Positions 6,112 to 13,044 of a DNA stretch of 13,947 nt are shown here, one piece after another. Position numbers and translations under genes: made by a program. The notes under the pieces were generated by a model. That model saw only the letters and a list, made by a program, of their open reading frames with translations. It did no database searches and was not told where the DNA came from. The DNA comes from Akkermansiaceae bacterium (GTDB taxonomy: Bacteria; Verrucomicrobiota; Verrucomicrobiia; Verrucomicrobiales; Akkermansiaceae), in NCBI GenBank assembly GCA_023301545.1, contig JALZUI010000160.1:1-13947 (forward strand), read 5' to 3'. The stretch's first letter is position 1. Every line of letters starts with the position of its first letter.

Positions 6112-7080
6112 ATGAATTACATCGAAGCCGCCAGAACCGTTATTGAATTAGAAAAGGAAGCCCTCACAGGAGTTTCTCAGCGCCTTAGCGAAAGCTTCAC
6201 AGGAGCGATCGAACTGTTTAAAGAGTGTCTTGCCCAAAAAGGGAAAATCATCATTATCGGGGTCGGAAAGTCTGGAAATATTGGGTATAAAATCGCGGCT
6301 ACCTTGAACTCTACTGGAGCCACCGCCGTTGTTCTCAACGCCCAAGACGCTCTCCATGGTGATTTAGGGATGATTGATGCGGGCGATGTTATTTTGGCCA
6401 TGTCCTACTCAGGCGAAACCAATGAGATGATCAACCTCATTCCTTTTATCAAACAACAAGGCAACAAGATCGTGGCGTTAACAAGTAAGCCCGAATCGAG
6501 CCTCGGCAAGTACGCGAGCTACGTCTTAGACTCTAGCGTTGAAAAGGAAGCATGCCCTCTCAACCTTGCCCCTACCGCTTCATCCACCGCCATGTTGGTT
6601 CTCGGAGATGCGATTGCGATGGTGCTCCTAGAAGCCCGGGGCTTCACTAAGGACGACTTCGCCCAATACCACCCTTCTGGCGCGATTGGCAAAGCGCTCC
6701 TCACTAAGGTTAACGACATCATGCGTGATGGCGACCAGATCCCAACCGTTCTCCCTCAGGCCAGTGTGCTCGAATCCTTGCAAGAAATGTCCGCTAAGAA
6801 AGCGGGAATCTGTCTCATTGTAGAGAATGATCGCCTCTGCGGAATCTTCACCCACGGCGATTTCGTGCGCCTCTACACCAAAGATCACGAAGCAGGTAAA
6901 ATGACGATCTCAGAAGTCATGACCGAAAGCCCCGTAACGATCAAAGATGGCTTGTTAGCAGTAGAAGCGGTAAACACGCTGCGAGATCACAATATTGATG
7001 ACCTTGTTATTATGGGAGCCGATCGACGTCCAGTGGGCATCATTGATTCCCAGGATTTAGCTAAACATAAACTCCTCTAA
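6112..7080 (+). CDS. kdsD: Arabinose-5-phosphate isomerase (KdsD/KpsF/GutQ family)
   Basis: A 322-residue enzyme that converts ribulose-5-P to arabinose-5-P, the first committed step toward KDO. The N-terminal SIS domain shows GVGKSGNIG (50-58), KIAATLNSTG, ALHGDLGM with His82 (81-87), SYSGETNEM and the family signature CPLNLAPTASSTAMLVLGDA, then ARGFTKDDFAQYHPSGAIGK. Two CBS domains follow (about 205-322), beginning at VNDIMRDGDQIPTV and ISEVMTESPVTI. Length is normal for KdsD. The ATG at 6112 fits the family start; an in-frame TTG at 6106 adds two residues. A weak GAAG precedes it. It lies 9 bp after the TonB-like gene and 12 bp before fetB. Its substrate is a product of the RpiB domain encoded divergently. 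Confidence 0.95.
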   Translation: MNYIEAARTVIELEKEALTGVSQRLSESFTGAIELFKECLAQKGKIIIIGVGKSGNIGYKIAATLNSTGATAVVLNAQDALHGDLGMIDAGDVILAMSYSGETNEMINLIPFIKQQGNKIVALTSKPESSLGKYASYVLDSSVEKEACPLNLAPTASSTAMLVLGDAIAMVLLEARGFTKDDFAQYHPSGAIGKALLTKVNDIMRDGDQIPTVLPQASVLESLQEMSAKKAGICLIVENDRLCGIFTHGDFVRLYTKDHEAGKMTISEVMTESPVTIKDGLLAVEAVNTLRDHNIDDLVIMGADRRPVGIIDSQDLAKHKLL

Positions 7081-7092
7081 TCCACCCCCCTT

Positions 7093-7800
7093 ATGGCTGA
7101 AGTCATTCCCCTCACTCGACTTCTCTACCTAGTCATTCCGCTCGCCCTCTGTTGGGGATTCTATTACCGCTGGTGTGATAAAAAATGGGAACTAGTCATC
7201 GCCACGGTGCGCATGGTCGCGCAGTTATTACTCATTGGATACGCGCTGCACTTTCTCTTTGATAATGAAGCTTCGTGGATCGGGCTGATTGTTTTGGTTG
7301 TGATGTCGCTGGCTGCCAGTTTGATCGCAGTTCGTCCGCTAGAGGAACGTGCGCGGGAGGTGCTAAGGCTAACTCTCGTGTCGGTCGTCGTAAGTAGTAT
7401 TTTCGTCCTCTGCATCATCCTATACGCCGTGCTTGAGCTCACTACGTTTTATGAACCAAGAACCTTTATTCCCATCGCTGGGATGATTTTCTCTAGCGCA
7501 ATGAACACCGTCAGTCTCTCTGCAGAACGCTACTTCAACGAACTCAAATCTGGTAAAAGCGCTACAGAAGCCCGAGCGATGGCCTTTAAAGCCTCAATGA
7601 TCCCCAAGATCAACTCCTTCCTAGCTGTTGGATTAGTCTCGCTACCAGGGATGATGACAGGTCAAATTCTGTCCGGAACAAGCCCTTTAATCGCAGTCCG
7701 CTACCAAATTATGGTCATGCTCATGCTCTTAGGCTGCGGAGGCCTCGCCGCTGGAATTTTCCTCTGGATGCTCCATCGTCGAGATTCCAAAGAGGCATAA
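7093..7800 (+). CDS. fetB: FetB/YbbM-type (UPF0014) membrane permease
   Basis: A 235-residue, very hydrophobic protein with about six or seven membrane segments. Conserved features of the UPF0014/FetB family are visible: ATVRMVAQLLLIGYAL near the start, PIAGMIFSSAMNTVSL in the middle, and VGLVSLPGMMTGQILSG followed by ISPL-like SPLIAVRYQIMVML near the end. In E. coli the FetA-FetB ABC exporter affects iron homeostasis; substrates elsewhere are poorly known. The length is slightly below the usual 250-260. No FetA-type ATPase gene is nearby, so the partner must be encoded elsewhere. It follows kdsD by 12 bp. The ATG is preceded by a run of C, with no Shine-Dalgarno, suggesting translational coupling to kdsD. 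Confidence 0.82.
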   Translation: MAEVIPLTRLLYLVIPLALCWGFYYRWCDKKWELVIATVRMVAQLLLIGYALHFLFDNEASWIGLIVLVVMSLAASLIAVRPLEERAREVLRLTLVSVVVSSIFVLCIILYAVLELTTFYEPRTFIPIAGMIFSSAMNTVSLSAERYFNELKSGKSATEARAMAFKASMIPKINSFLAVGLVSLPGMMTGQILSGTSPLIAVRYQIMVMLMLLGCGGLAAGIFLWMLHRRDSKEA

Positions 7801-7826
7801 AAAAACGCCCTCGATTAAGAGAGCGT
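7799..7826 (-). terminator. Intrinsic terminator between fetB and hisI
   Basis: ACGCCCTC (7805-7812) and GAGAGCGT (7819-7826) pair around a 6-base loop. The one imperfect pair is a G-U wobble on the minus strand, where a U run follows from the A tract at 7799-7804. It best serves hisI, whose stop is 45 bp upstream of it. It could also weakly stop plus-strand transcripts from fetB. Confidence 0.65.
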
Positions 7827-7870
7827 CCTTGTTTGAAAACTAAGTGGTAGGCACCAGCATCGTGGGGAAA

Positions 7871-8320
7871 TTACTTCTTCCCGTAAACTGCTTCGGGATC
7901 AAAGGTCTGTTCCACTCCATCGGCCATCTTGGTAACGGCGGCACCATCTTCGACTGTTACTGTACGGTAGAAACAAGATTCTTTACCCGTGTGACAAGCG
8001 CCCGCGCCGAGCTGTTCGACGACTAGGATGAGAGCGTCTTGGTCGCAATCGGTACGAATCTCTTTGATCTTTTGCACATGCCCGGAAGTTGCGCCTTTGT
8101 GCCAAATTTCTTGGCGACTGCGAGAGTAGTACACCGCTTCTTGCTTTTCTAGCGTGAGCTTAAGTGATTCCTCATTCATGTATGCTAACATCAGAGGTTC
8201 CTTCGTCTGATGATCGATTGCTACTGCCACCATTAGGCCATCAGAATCGTATTTAGGGGCGAACTGAGTAGTATCTTCTATCTTCCCAGCTTCATCTCGG
8301 TTGCTAAAGGTAACGCACAT
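7871..8320 (-). CDS. hisI: Phosphoribosyl-AMP cyclohydrolase
   Basis: A 149-residue monofunctional HisI, which opens the adenine ring of phosphoribosyl-AMP in histidine synthesis. Clear family motifs are LMLAYMNEESL (43-53), the SRSRQEIWHKGATSGH block (66-81) and DCDQDALIL (91-99). The catalytic zinc cysteines are all present at C92, C109 and C116 (GACHTGKESCFYR). There is no fused HisE domain. The ATG at 8320 gives the usual length; the frame is open for 48 codons upstream but those residues do not resemble HisI. It diverges from holB across a 123-bp gap. It stands alone, with no other his gene in the window. Confidence 0.95.
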   Translation of the reverse strand: MCVTFSNRDEAGKIEDTTQFAPKYDSDGLMVAVAIDHQTKEPLMLAYMNEESLKLTLEKQEAVYYSRSRQEIWHKGATSGHVQKIKEIRTDCDQDALILVVEQLGAGACHTGKESCFYRTVTVEDGAAVTKMADGVEQTFDPEAVYGKK

Positions 8321-8384
8321 AATAGTATGTAATCTGTGCGCAAATCGTGAATTGTCGAGTCGATTTTTAGGACATTGCGGTATT

Positions 8385-8412
8385 TTGCCACTTTTACAAA
8401 TTTCGATATTTA
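8385..8412 (+). promoter_or_regulatory. Candidate holB promoter
   Basis: TTGCCA (8385-8390) and TATTTA (8407-8412) are separated by 16 bp, 31 bp before the holB ATG. The -35 is good (5 of 6) but the -10 is weak (3 of 6). The hisI-holB gap must hold promoters in both directions; none is clear for hisI. Confidence 0.3.
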
Positions 8413-8443
8413 CTCTCAGAGGCGCAGGGATAATCATTACGAT

Positions 8444-9475
8444 ATGCCTCTCACCCAAGATCAAGCATACGACCTACTCGAATCCGCTAAAGAGCGCCAA
8501 CGGCTTGGCCATGCGTTCTTAATTACTGGCGAGGTCGGAGTAGGGAAAGCTGATCTTGCGAAGCGGATTATCGCAATGCTGAATGCTCCTAAGGAGGAAG
8601 ATACGGGGACGAACCTCTTTGGTGAAGAAATCGACCCACCTCCTCTAGACCTCAGCAAAGACCTCGATGAAATGGAGAGCGAGTTCATCCGTGTGGTGCG
8701 CCCGCGTTCGAAGTCACGACTAATCCGTGTCGATGACATGCGGAACCTAGAGGACTCCTTCTATATGTCCGCTCCGACGGGTCAGTGGAAAATCGGGGTC
8801 ATAGTCGATGCCGATCGAATGAACGAAAGTGCCGCTAATGCCTTCCTGAAAACCCTAGAAGAGCCACCGCAAAACTGTCTTCTCCTCCTCCTCACCACCG
8901 CTCCCGATCGTCTCCTCACCACCATTCTCTCTCGTTGTATCAGCATCCCTCTCTATAACCCTGATAAGACTGGACTCAGTGAGCTCCAATCGACCATGAA
9001 CCGCTTGCTGGAAAAAACGCTTTCTCGCTCTGCCCGTGGAATCGCCAGTTCGCTTTCGCTCAAGACCGATTTTGACCTCCACTTGAAGGAGCAAAAAGAC
9101 GTCTTAGCAAAGAAATATAAAGCCTTACTCAAAGAAGATGCCGAGGCCTTAAAAAACGTGCAGGAGAAAAGCTTCCTGAAAGAAAAAGAGGAACAAGGGA
9201 AAGCCGAAGAAGCCGCGGAATACTTAGGAGTGCGAACGGAAAGCGTAAATGCGCTAATCTCCTGGTTCGGCGATCTCATCCGTTGGAAGGTGGGGCATAC
9301 CCCGAGCCATTTTACGAATTCGACAGAACTCTACGCCAACTTTGCGGAAGACCTCTGCATCGATAATGTCCTCCAACGCATTGAAGCGCTCGAAGAACTG
9401 CGCTACCTCCTAACTGAAACGAATGTTAGTGAAGCGCTTGCTCTGGAGACCTCGTTCATGAAGGCCTTCGCCTAA
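8444..9475 (+). CDS. holB: DNA polymerase III delta' subunit
   Basis: A 343-residue AAA+ clamp-loader subunit. The N-terminus has RLGHAFLITGEVGVGKA (Walker A-like, 29-36). The delta' signatures follow: IVDADRMNESAANAFLKTLEEPP (120-142) and TTILSRC (159-165), the sensor-1 SRC motif. Delta' works with gamma/tau and delta to load the beta clamp at the replication fork. The four-cysteine zinc module usual between Walker A and the DADRM motif is absent; residues 50-115 hold no cysteine and instead an acidic stretch plus VRPRSKSRLIRVDDMR. The C-terminal half is helical and charged (EKEEQGKAEEAAEYLG). The ATG at 8444 starts near the fold, with AGGGA 13 bases upstream. It ends flush against pyrF. Confidence 0.9.
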   Translation: MPLTQDQAYDLLESAKERQRLGHAFLITGEVGVGKADLAKRIIAMLNAPKEEDTGTNLFGEEIDPPPLDLSKDLDEMESEFIRVVRPRSKSRLIRVDDMRNLEDSFYMSAPTGQWKIGVIVDADRMNESAANAFLKTLEEPPQNCLLLLLTTAPDRLLTTILSRCISIPLYNPDKTGLSELQSTMNRLLEKTLSRSARGIASSLSLKTDFDLHLKEQKDVLAKKYKALLKEDAEALKNVQEKSFLKEKEEQGKAEEAAEYLGVRTESVNALISWFGDLIRWKVGHTPSHFTNSTELYANFAEDLCIDNVLQRIEALEELRYLLTETNVSEALALETSFMKAFA

Positions 9476-10246
9476 TTACGCTAGGTCAGAAAGCTGAGCA
9501 GCACAGGCAAGCGCGGCCTCACGGTGAGTGCCTGATTCTGGGAACAGAACCGCTCTCGAAGCATTGATGAGATTAGGTGCTTGGCGTGGATTGCCCGCAG
9601 TCAGCGCCGCTAAGTCGCCTCCTTGCGCGCCTAGTCCAGGAATTAAGAGAGGATAGTCAGGAAAGGCTGCGACTTCTGCCGCGCCTAGATTAGTCAAGCC
9701 CATGACAAAGCCCACATCAGTCGGGTAATCCTTCGCCCGTTCTGCGAAATCAGCAACGTGCAAGTACATCGGACGTCCTTCGACCTCCTTACGCATGAGA
9801 TCGGCGCTACCGGCATTAGAAGTGAGGGCGAGGAGGTAAACCCCCTTCCCTTCGTAACCTAAAAAGGGCTCAATACTGTCAAAGCCCATAAAAGGGTTGA
9901 GAGTAACAGAATCGACCTTGTAATGCTCAAAATAGGCTTTGGCGTAGTACTTTTGCGTTTCCCCAATATCACTACGCTTGGCGTCAAGGACGATGGGTAC
10001 TTCCTCTGGAATATATTCGATAATACGCTCGAGCATGGAGAGACCATCCAAGCCCATTGCCTCAAAATACGCTAAGTTAGGTTTAAAGGCGGCGGCGAGG
10101 TCGGCGGTTTCGGAAATGACCTTTTGCAGGTGAGACTCCACTTCTGCTAGTCCTCCGCTAAGGCGTTCTGGGCGCGGGTCTAACCCAACACACAGCGGTG
10201 CTCCTACCGTCTTGATTCTCGCACTTAAACGCTCTGAATATCTCAT
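9476..10246 (-). CDS. pyrF: Orotidine 5'-phosphate decarboxylase
   Basis: A 256-residue OMP decarboxylase, the last step of UMP synthesis. The catalytic Asp-x-Lys-x-x-Asp is present as D88, K90, D93 in LDAKRSDIG, and Lys55 in AFKPNLAYFE fits the upstream active-site lysine. VGLDPRPERL (20-29), VTLNPFMGFDSI and LIPGLGAQGGDL mark the pyrF type 2 subfamily, which resembles archaeal and mycobacterial forms more than E. coli PyrF. The ATG at 10246 was preferred over an in-frame upstream start at 10282 because the family begins just before YSERL. Its TAA directly abuts the holB TAA. It lies 80 bp after trpE on the same strand, so it may be read with it; no clear terminator separates them. Confidence 0.95.
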   Translation of the reverse strand: MRYSERLSARIKTVGAPLCVGLDPRPERLSGGLAEVESHLQKVISETADLAAAFKPNLAYFEAMGLDGLSMLERIIEYIPEEVPIVLDAKRSDIGETQKYYAKAYFEHYKVDSVTLNPFMGFDSIEPFLGYEGKGVYLLALTSNAGSADLMRKEVEGRPMYLHVADFAERAKDYPTDVGFVMGLTNLGAAEVAAFPDYPLLIPGLGAQGGDLAALTAGNPRQAPNLINASRAVLFPESGTHREAALACAAQLSDLA

Positions 10247-10326
10247 GCCTCTATAAGAAAACGGGAAGCTCCTAGCAATCAAGCCTATAAACGAGGCGTT
10301 TTCGTAACTCTGAGCCAGCCCCTTTC

Positions 10327-11832
10327 TTAAACACTCGCCTTAGCCAGCGCAACCGCTCGGAGAACAGCCTTGGCCTTATTACAGGTTTCGACGTATTCGT
10401 ACGTAGGATCACTATCAGCCACTACCCCTGCTCCCGCTTGAATGTAGGCCTTGCCGTCTTTGAGTAAGCAAGTACGGAGCGCTATGCAGGAGTCGTGATT
10501 CCCGTCAAAGCCGAAGTAACCAACTGCTCCCGAGTAGGAACAGCGCTTATTCTTCTCCAAGGAGTTAATAATCTGCATGGCACGGATTTTAGGTGAACCA
10601 CTGACGGTTCCAGCGGGGAAGGTCGAACGGAGAACATCGTAGGCCGTATATTGTTCCTGATCCAGTTGGCCAGAGACATTAGAGACGATATGCATCACAT
10701 GACTGTAACGCTCGATAATCATTTGGTCATCAACGCTGACTGTGCCTGTTTTAGAAATTCTTCCTACATCGTTCCGAGCGAGGTCAATGAGCATGACATG
10801 TTCGGCGCGCTCTTTTTCATCCGCTAGTAACTCAGCTGCCAGCGCATCATCTTCAGCGGGCGTGTTTCCTCTCCAACGCGTTCCTGCAATCGGACGAATA
10901 TCAATACGGCCATCAATTGAGCGGACATGAACCTCAGGAGAACTTCCGACGAGCGAGAAGCCCTCGTTCTCCAGTATAAACATATAGGGAGAAGGATTAA
11001 TGTGGCGGAGTGCTCGGTACAGCGCAACGGGGTCTTGATCAAAATCGACTTCAAAGCGTTGGCTAGGAACGATTTGGAAAGCATCTCCAGCGGCGATATA
11101 CTCTTTTGCTTGGAGAACCATCGATTCGAACTCTTCTTGGGTCGTATTACTCCGCACCTCTTGATCAGGTGCATCAATCATCCCGGAAAACGGTTTGAGG
11201 TGAATCGGTTCATCTAGCTTATCTAAGATCGCTGATATAGCCATTACCGCCGCCTCGTACGCTTCTTCGGCACTATTCGTCCCGTCCAAGTGCGCATTCG
11301 CTACTAGGTGAACTTTACGAAGGTGATGGTCGAAGGCGACGATTGTATCAGAAAGGAAATAAACAGCGTCAGGGAGCCCCAAATCATCGTTATCTGCAAT
11401 TTCTACTGAAGGTTCAAACTGGGAAACAGCGTCATAAGAAAGGTAACCAACCATCCCACCAAGAAATGGAGGCAGGTTCGCTTCCTCTGGCTTAAACGGG
11501 AGATAGGCTTTCATTTCTGCCTCGATCGATTTCAGGACTTCTTCCTCCACCGTTTCGGAGGCTCCTGTTTCCAGATTCCTCTTCGTCATCACGCCTGCAC
11601 GGGATTCGTAAATGCGTTTTGCTCCTGTACCTAGGATGGACCAGCGTCCACTTGCGGCAGCGCTCTCGGCACTCTCGAACAAATAGGAATAAGAACCCTC
11701 GCGGAGTTTTAAGTAAGCAGAAAGAGGCGTCTCGAAATCGGCTGCTAAACGGGTCGATAACGGAATCACATTTGCGCCACTCTGCGCGGCCGCTAGGAAT
11801 TCGGCCTTGGATGGGGTAATCTGAAGGTTCAT
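10327..11832 (-). CDS. trpE: Anthranilate synthase component I
   Basis: A 501-residue TrpE that makes anthranilate from chorismate with ammonia supplied by TrpG. The N-terminal regulatory half has LFES (51-54), equivalent to the LLES tryptophan-binding motif, and NPSPYMF (279-285). The chorismate-binding half shows IRPIAGTRWRG (312-322), DEKERAEHVMLIDLARND, FPAGTVSGSPK (405-415) and GAGVVADSDP (467-476). Tryptophan feedback inhibition is therefore expected. The ATG overlaps the pheA stop by 4 bp, so its translation is probably coupled to pheA. No trpG or trpD is in the window, so the glutaminase subunit must be encoded elsewhere. The length and motifs fit TrpE better than PabB. Confidence 0.96.
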   Translation of the reverse strand: MNLQITPSKAEFLAAAQSGANVIPLSTRLAADFETPLSAYLKLREGSYSYLFESAESAAASGRWSILGTGAKRIYESRAGVMTKRNLETGASETVEEEVLKSIEAEMKAYLPFKPEEANLPPFLGGMVGYLSYDAVSQFEPSVEIADNDDLGLPDAVYFLSDTIVAFDHHLRKVHLVANAHLDGTNSAEEAYEAAVMAISAILDKLDEPIHLKPFSGMIDAPDQEVRSNTTQEEFESMVLQAKEYIAAGDAFQIVPSQRFEVDFDQDPVALYRALRHINPSPYMFILENEGFSLVGSSPEVHVRSIDGRIDIRPIAGTRWRGNTPAEDDALAAELLADEKERAEHVMLIDLARNDVGRISKTGTVSVDDQMIIERYSHVMHIVSNVSGQLDQEQYTAYDVLRSTFPAGTVSGSPKIRAMQIINSLEKNKRCSYSGAVGYFGFDGNHDSCIALRTCLLKDGKAYIQAGAGVVADSDPTYEYVETCNKAKAVLRAVALAKASV

Positions 11833-12908
11833 AGGCTTGTATCAGGGTAGCTCCCAAGGACTTTGATCATGGAGCAATGTTCTTGTAAGGTCGAGATCGC
11901 TTGTTGGACCTCGTCGGTTTTAGCATGGCCTGCTACATCGACATAAAATACATATTCCCAGGCCTTTTGTTTACTAGGGCGGGATTCGATCTTAGAAAGG
12001 TTCACAGAGAACGATTCAAACGCTCCCAAGGCCGAAACCAGAGCACCGGGCTTATCATCAATCGCAAAGAGAATAGAGGTGCGGTCATTGCCCGTCGGTT
12101 CACATTCTTCCTCTCCGAGGATGAGGAAACGAGTCGTATTCGTGGCGCTATCTTGGATTGAGTACTCCAACACCGTGAGGTCACAAAGCTCAGCACTGAG
12201 GGGAGTTCCTAGAGCGGCTACGCCCTCAGCAGCTCCTGCCATCGCATTTTCTGCGGCGCGGGCGGTAGAGGCTACCGGAATGAGTTCGGCATGAGGTAAT
12301 TGCTCCTTAAGCCATTGCTTACACTGAGCCAGCGCCTGAGGGTGTGAGTAGATTGTTTTGATTTCGTCCTTAGGGCAATTCGCTAGGACACAATGATCAA
12401 TACGGAGGAGGATTTGCCCACAAATCTTAAGGGGCGAATCAACCAGTAAATCAAGGGTGTCAGAAACCGCTCCATTAAAAGAGTTTTCGATCGGCAACAC
12501 CCCAAAGTCAGCCTTTTTACGAGTAACTAGGTCAAAGACTTCCGCAAATGAAGGGAGCGCTACATATTCTGCTGCATGGCCAAACTGCTTGATCGCGGCC
12601 TGGTGTGTCCAGGTGCCTTCTGGTCCTAGTACGGCGATGCGCTGGTCTTGTTGCAGTGCGCGTGAGACCGAAAGGATTTCACGATAAATTGCGCGGAGAG
12701 AATCGTTCGGTAAAATACTACCGCTAGCCGTATTGAGTTCAGACAGTTTTTGCAGAAGAAGCTCTTCCCGCTCAGGAACGAAAATAGCCATGTCTTCACG
12801 CTTTTTAATCTCCCCTACTTCTTTAGCAACGAGGGCGCGCTCCGAGAACAAGCGGATTAACTCGTTATCTAATTTATCGATCTTTTTTCTGACCTCGTCT
12901 AATGGCAT
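11829..12908 (-). CDS. pheA: Bifunctional chorismate mutase / prephenate dehydratase (P-protein)
   Basis: A 359-residue enzyme taking chorismate via prephenate to phenylpyruvate, the phenylalanine branch. Residues 1-85 form an AroQ chorismate mutase (VRKKIDKLDNELIRLFSERA, then IFVPERE). Residues of about 90-265 form the dehydratase, with VLGPEGTWTHQAA, LPIENSFNGAVSDTLDLL (138-155), SHPQALAQC (188-196) and the catalytic NTTRF (257-261). The C-terminal ACT domain has GAL (288-290) and NLSKIESRP (303-311), the known phenylalanine-binding motifs, so feedback control is expected. ATG 12908 is the family start. AGGAAGG lies 13 bases upstream, in the loop of a hairpin. It overlaps trpE by 4 bp. Confidence 0.97.
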   Translation of the reverse strand: MPLDEVRKKIDKLDNELIRLFSERALVAKEVGEIKKREDMAIFVPEREELLLQKLSELNTASGSILPNDSLRAIYREILSVSRALQQDQRIAVLGPEGTWTHQAAIKQFGHAAEYVALPSFAEVFDLVTRKKADFGVLPIENSFNGAVSDTLDLLVDSPLKICGQILLRIDHCVLANCPKDEIKTIYSHPQALAQCKQWLKEQLPHAELIPVASTARAAENAMAGAAEGVAALGTPLSAELCDLTVLEYSIQDSATNTTRFLILGEEECEPTGNDRTSILFAIDDKPGALVSALGAFESFSVNLSKIESRPSKQKAWEYVFYVDVAGHAKTDEVQQAISTLQEHCSMIKVLGSYPDTSL

Positions 12909-12914
12909 AGGTAT

Positions 12915-12935
12915 TTGCTAACCTTCCTTTAGCAA
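12915..12935 (-). promoter_or_regulatory. Hairpin presenting the pheA Shine-Dalgarno sequence in its loop
   Basis: Arms TTGCTAA (12915-12921) and TTAGCAA (12929-12935) are a perfect 7-bp inverted repeat. On the minus strand the 7-base loop is exactly AGGAAGG, a strong anti-16S match. The hairpin base lies six bases before the pheA ATG. This could tune translation initiation, or be a protein operator. Arm pairing is seen; function is inferred. Confidence 0.45.
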
Positions 12936-13044
12936 TTTGCCAATACTTTTTGACCGCTTAGATCCGCTTTTTTCCACAAAGCGCGCAGTGTAAAATCGAA
13001 GCTTAATCTAAAAGGCGATTAATCTTCCTAGAACTCTACCCGAA

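Noticed and set aside
8321..8464. N-terminal extension of HisI
   Set aside because: The 48 extra codons overlap the start of holB and show no HisI similarity; the usual length is reached from the ATG at 8320.
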